From assembly GCA_003648875.1 (NCBI GenBank), contig QMQC01000111.1, positions 1-6,497 of the forward strand: DNA of 6,497 nucleotides, written 5' to 3'. Source of the DNA: Actinomycetota bacterium. Its GTDB lineage: Bacteria > Actinomycetota > Acidimicrobiia > Spongiisociales > UBA5794. Position 1 is the stretch's first letter. Each line of letters begins with the position of its first letter. Under the pieces are notes generated by a model. That model was given only the letters and a program-made list of their open reading frames with translations. It was not told where the DNA came from and did no database searches. The position numbers and the translations under genes were made by a program. Positions 4,304-6,497 of the stretch are shown piece after piece.

Positions 4304-6497
4304 CTACTCGTCCGAGTCGCCGTCTCCCGATGGTTTTGCCGGGGAAGCTGCACCAAGGGACGCAAGCCACTCCGCAGGATCCGCCGGAAGCGAATCGTCC
4401 GCAGACTCAACATCGACGTCTCCGAAGAGACCCGCTGCTGTCGGCACCTCTGCGTCTGGCAACATCGGCTCGATCGACTGGTATGCGGTTGAACCGGTAC
4501 CCGCCGGGATCAGCTGGCCGATGATCACATTCTCCTTCAGACCGCGCATGTAGTCCGATTTCGAGTTGAGGGAAGCCTCAGTGAGCACCCGAGTCGTCTC
4601 CTGGAAGGATGCAGCGGACAGCCACGAGTCAGTCGCAAGCGAAGCCTTCGTGATACCCATGAGTTCCGGACGACCCTCAGCTGGTTGCTTGCCATCCTCT
4701 ACGAGCTCTCGGTTGGTGTCACGGAACACCTGACCGTCGACAAGCTCCGCCGGCAGCCATGTGCCATCGCCAGGGTTCGCGATGCGAACTCTGCGAAGCA
4801 TCTGGCGTACGATCAGCTCGATGTGCTTGTCGTGGATGTCGACCCCCTGGGAGCGGTACACCTCTTGCACCTGATCAACCAGATAGCGCTGGCATGCCCG
4901 AACGCCCTGAATAGCGAGTACGTCCTTCGGGTCGAGCGGACCTTCGGTCAGCTGGGAACCTGGCTCGATGATGTCGCCCTCTGACACGCGGAGGCGTGCA
5001 CGAGCAGACAGATCGTACGAAACGACTTCTTCATCACCATCGACGATCACGAGCGACCGCTGTCCGGTGTCTCCGTCCTTCTCAATCTTCACTACGCCGC
5101 CCGCTTCAGCGAGAAGCGCAACACCTTTGGGTCTACGAGCCTCAAAAAGCTCTGTAACGCGGGGAAGACCGTGTGTGATGTCCTCGCCAGCGATGCCACC
5201 GGTGTGGAAGGTTCGCATGGTCAACTGGGTCCCGGGCTCACCGATGGACTGTGCGGCCATGATGCCGACAGCCGTACCGGGCTCAACCATGACTGCCGTT
5301 GCGAGGTCAATGCCATAGGACATCTGCGAAATGCCGTACTTGCTCTCGTCCGTCAACGGCGAGCGAACCCTGATCTCTTCGACGTCCTCGACTTCTTGGA
5401 TTCCGTTGACCGCTTCGCGGTCGAGCACGAAGCCGGAGCGAAGCTTCCGACCGTCGGGCAGCTCGGCAAGTGACCGTCCGATCTTGACGTCCTCCGCGAG
5501 CACACGTCCGATGATCTTGTTCCTGAGACTACGAATCGGATCACCGTTCTCACGGATGGTGATCAGAAGGCCGGGGTCGTCCGATTCCTCATCATGAATG
5601 ATGATTTCCTGGCTGACATCGACCAGACGTCGCGTCAGGTAGCCGGAGTCGGCGGTACGCAGGGCAGTGTCAGCAAGACCCTTCCTTGCGCCGTGCGTCG
5701 AGATGAAGTATTCGAGCACGGAGAGACCCTCGCGGAAGTTCGCCTTGATCGGCTGCGGGATGATGTCGCCTTTCGGGTTGGCGACCAATCCACGCATGCC
5801 CGCAATCTGGCGCAGCTGCATGATGTTCCCGCGTGCTCCCGACCGAACCATCATGTCCATCGGGTTGAACGGATCCTCCTGCAGTGTCTCCTGCATGGCC
5901 TCCTTCACCTCGTCGGTTGCGACGGTCCAGATTTCGATCAGCTCGGAACGACGCTCGTCGTCCGTGATGACACCCTTCTGGTACAGGCTCTCGATCTTCG
6001 CAGCCTTCTCCTCGAATGCAGCCAGGATCTGCTTCTTCTCAGGTGGCGTCTTGACATCTTGTAGACCGATCGTGAGACCGGCCTTCGTCGCGAATCGGAA
6101 GCCCAGGTCCTTGATGTTGTCGAGTGTGTTGGCAACGTCTGGTTTGTCGTAGGTGTGTATGACCTCTTCGACGAGGGTCCGTACGTCCGACTTGATGAGC
6201 ACCGCGTTGATGTACGGGAACCCCGGCGGGAACGAGCCGTTCAGGATCGCCCGCCCAACAGTGGTCTCAGTGAGGCCGTCTGTGGAGACAGGTTGATCAT
6301 CGATGAGTTCCTTGAGCATCGGCTTGAGTCTTGCGTGGAGCTCTGACTCACCCGCGAGCCAACCGACACGTACCTTGATGCGGGCGTGAAGTTCGATATC
6401 TCCGGCCTCATACGCCATGACCGCTTCGTCAACGGACGAGAACGCGCGACCTTCGCCTGCGGCTCCATCCTTGATCGCAGACAGGTAGTACATGCCG
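4304..6497 (-). CDS. rpoC: RNA polymerase subunit beta', C-terminal part (5' end beyond window)
   Basis: Beta' forms one pincer of RNA polymerase and much of its active centre. The frame is open through the right edge; the Met at 6493 lies inside the conserved LGMYYLS-type segment and is not a start. Counting from that Met, the bridge-helix region is at 215-290 (SGARGNIMQLRQIAGMRG, then ANFREGL, STHGARKGLADTAL). The trigger loop is at 408-435, with catalytic-site Met426 and His430, and carries no large insertion. The family's second zinc site, four Cys in most bacteria, is replaced: Ser304, Asp382, Ser389 and Ser392 occupy those positions, and the only Cys in the fragment is Cys534. The protein ends in a long acidic, probably disordered tail (about 679-729). 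The upstream catalytic NADFDGD region lies outside the window. An intrinsic terminator follows. Confidence 0.98.
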   Translation of the reverse strand, partial: GMYYLSAIKDGAAGEGRAFSSVDEAVMAYEAGDIELHARIKVRVGWLAGESELHARLKPMLKELIDDQPVSTDGLTETTVGRAILNGSFPPGFPYINAVLIKSDVRTLVEEVIHTYDKPDVANTLDNIKDLGFRFATKAGLTIGLQDVKTPPEKKQILAAFEEKAAKIESLYQKGVITDDERRSELIEIWTVATDEVKEAMQETLQEDPFNPMDMMVRSGARGNIMQLRQIAGMRGLVANPKGDIIPQPIKANFREGLSVLEYFISTHGARKGLADTALRTADSGYLTRRLVDVSQEIIIHDEESDDPGLLITIRENGDPIRSLRNKIIGRVLAEDVKIGRSLAELPDGRKLRSGFVLDREAVNGIQEVEDVEEIRVRSPLTDESKYGISQMSYGIDLATAVMVEPGTAVGIMAAQSIGEPGTQLTMRTFHTGGIAGEDITHGLPRVTELFEARRPKGVALLAEAGGVVKIEKDGDTGQRSLVIVDGDEEVVSYDLSARARLRVSEGDIIEPGSQLTEGPLDPKDVLAIQGVRACQRYLVDQVQEVYRSQGVDIHDKHIELIVRQMLRRVRIANPGDGTWLPAELVDGQVFRDTNRELVEDGKQPAEGRPELMGITKASLATDSWLSAASFQETTRVLTEASLNSKSDYMRGLKENVIIGQLIPAGTGSTAYQSIEPMLPDAEVPTAAGLFGDVDVESADDSLPADPAEWLASLGAASPAKPSGDGDSDE

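Noticed and set aside
5594..6152. Overlapping forward-strand open frames of about 160 codons
   Set aside because: Antisense shadows of rpoC, whose reverse-strand frame is conserved throughout.
6491..6493. ATG as the start of a separate gene encoding 729 residues
   Set aside because: The frame continues open to the window edge and the Met is within a conserved internal beta' segment (GMYYLS); the gene is cut by the window.

Overview
The window is a reverse-strand block of core gene-expression genes. Read in the direction of transcription (right to left) it holds: the C-terminal half or more of rpoC (RNA polymerase beta', cut by the right edge), a gene for an M50-family intramembrane metalloprotease, then the classical str operon rpsL (S12), rpsG (S7), fusA (EF-G) and the first 41 codons of tuf (EF-Tu, cut by the left edge). 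No tRNA, rRNA, insertion sequence, CRISPR array or forward-strand gene can be supported.

Organism: a bacterium of moderately high GC. The rpoC to rpsL-rpsG-fusA-tuf order, the lack of a large insertion in the beta' trigger loop, a GTG-started S12 of 123 residues and the EF-Tu N-terminus (MAKEKFERSKPHMNIG) fit Actinobacteriota, perhaps a deep-branching class such as Acidimicrobiia. This placement comes from general resemblance only.

Layout: rpoC ends at 4304 and is followed by a good intrinsic terminator (4261-4286). A 151-nt spacer with heptad repeats leads to the protease gene (4152-3424), which has no Shine-Dalgarno sequence and may be leaderless. A gene-free stretch of 355 nt (3069-3423) then carries tandem 14-mers, a weak terminator, a candidate promoter (TATACT at 3277-3272), a long leader hairpin (3243-3192) and a strong terminator-like hairpin with a T5 tract (3172-3136), before the GTG start of rpsL at 3068. 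From rpsL onward the genes are packed tightly: rpsL/rpsG overlap by one base (TAATG), rpsG/fusA are 6 nt apart and fusA/tuf 9 nt apart, so they are almost certainly one co-translated operon. S12 and S7 are small-subunit proteins; EF-G and EF-Tu drive translocation and aminoacyl-tRNA delivery.

The points most worth a second look are: (1) all four cysteines of the conserved second zinc site of beta' are replaced (S, D, S, S) although the surrounding alignment is gapless; (2) the str leader looks like an attenuator; (3) the start of tuf uses almost only T- or G-ending codons while adjacent fusA prefers C-ending ones; (4) a site-2-protease gene sits between rpoC and the str operon, flanked by inverted copies of a 10-bp repeat. 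I see no wholly new multi-gene system here.
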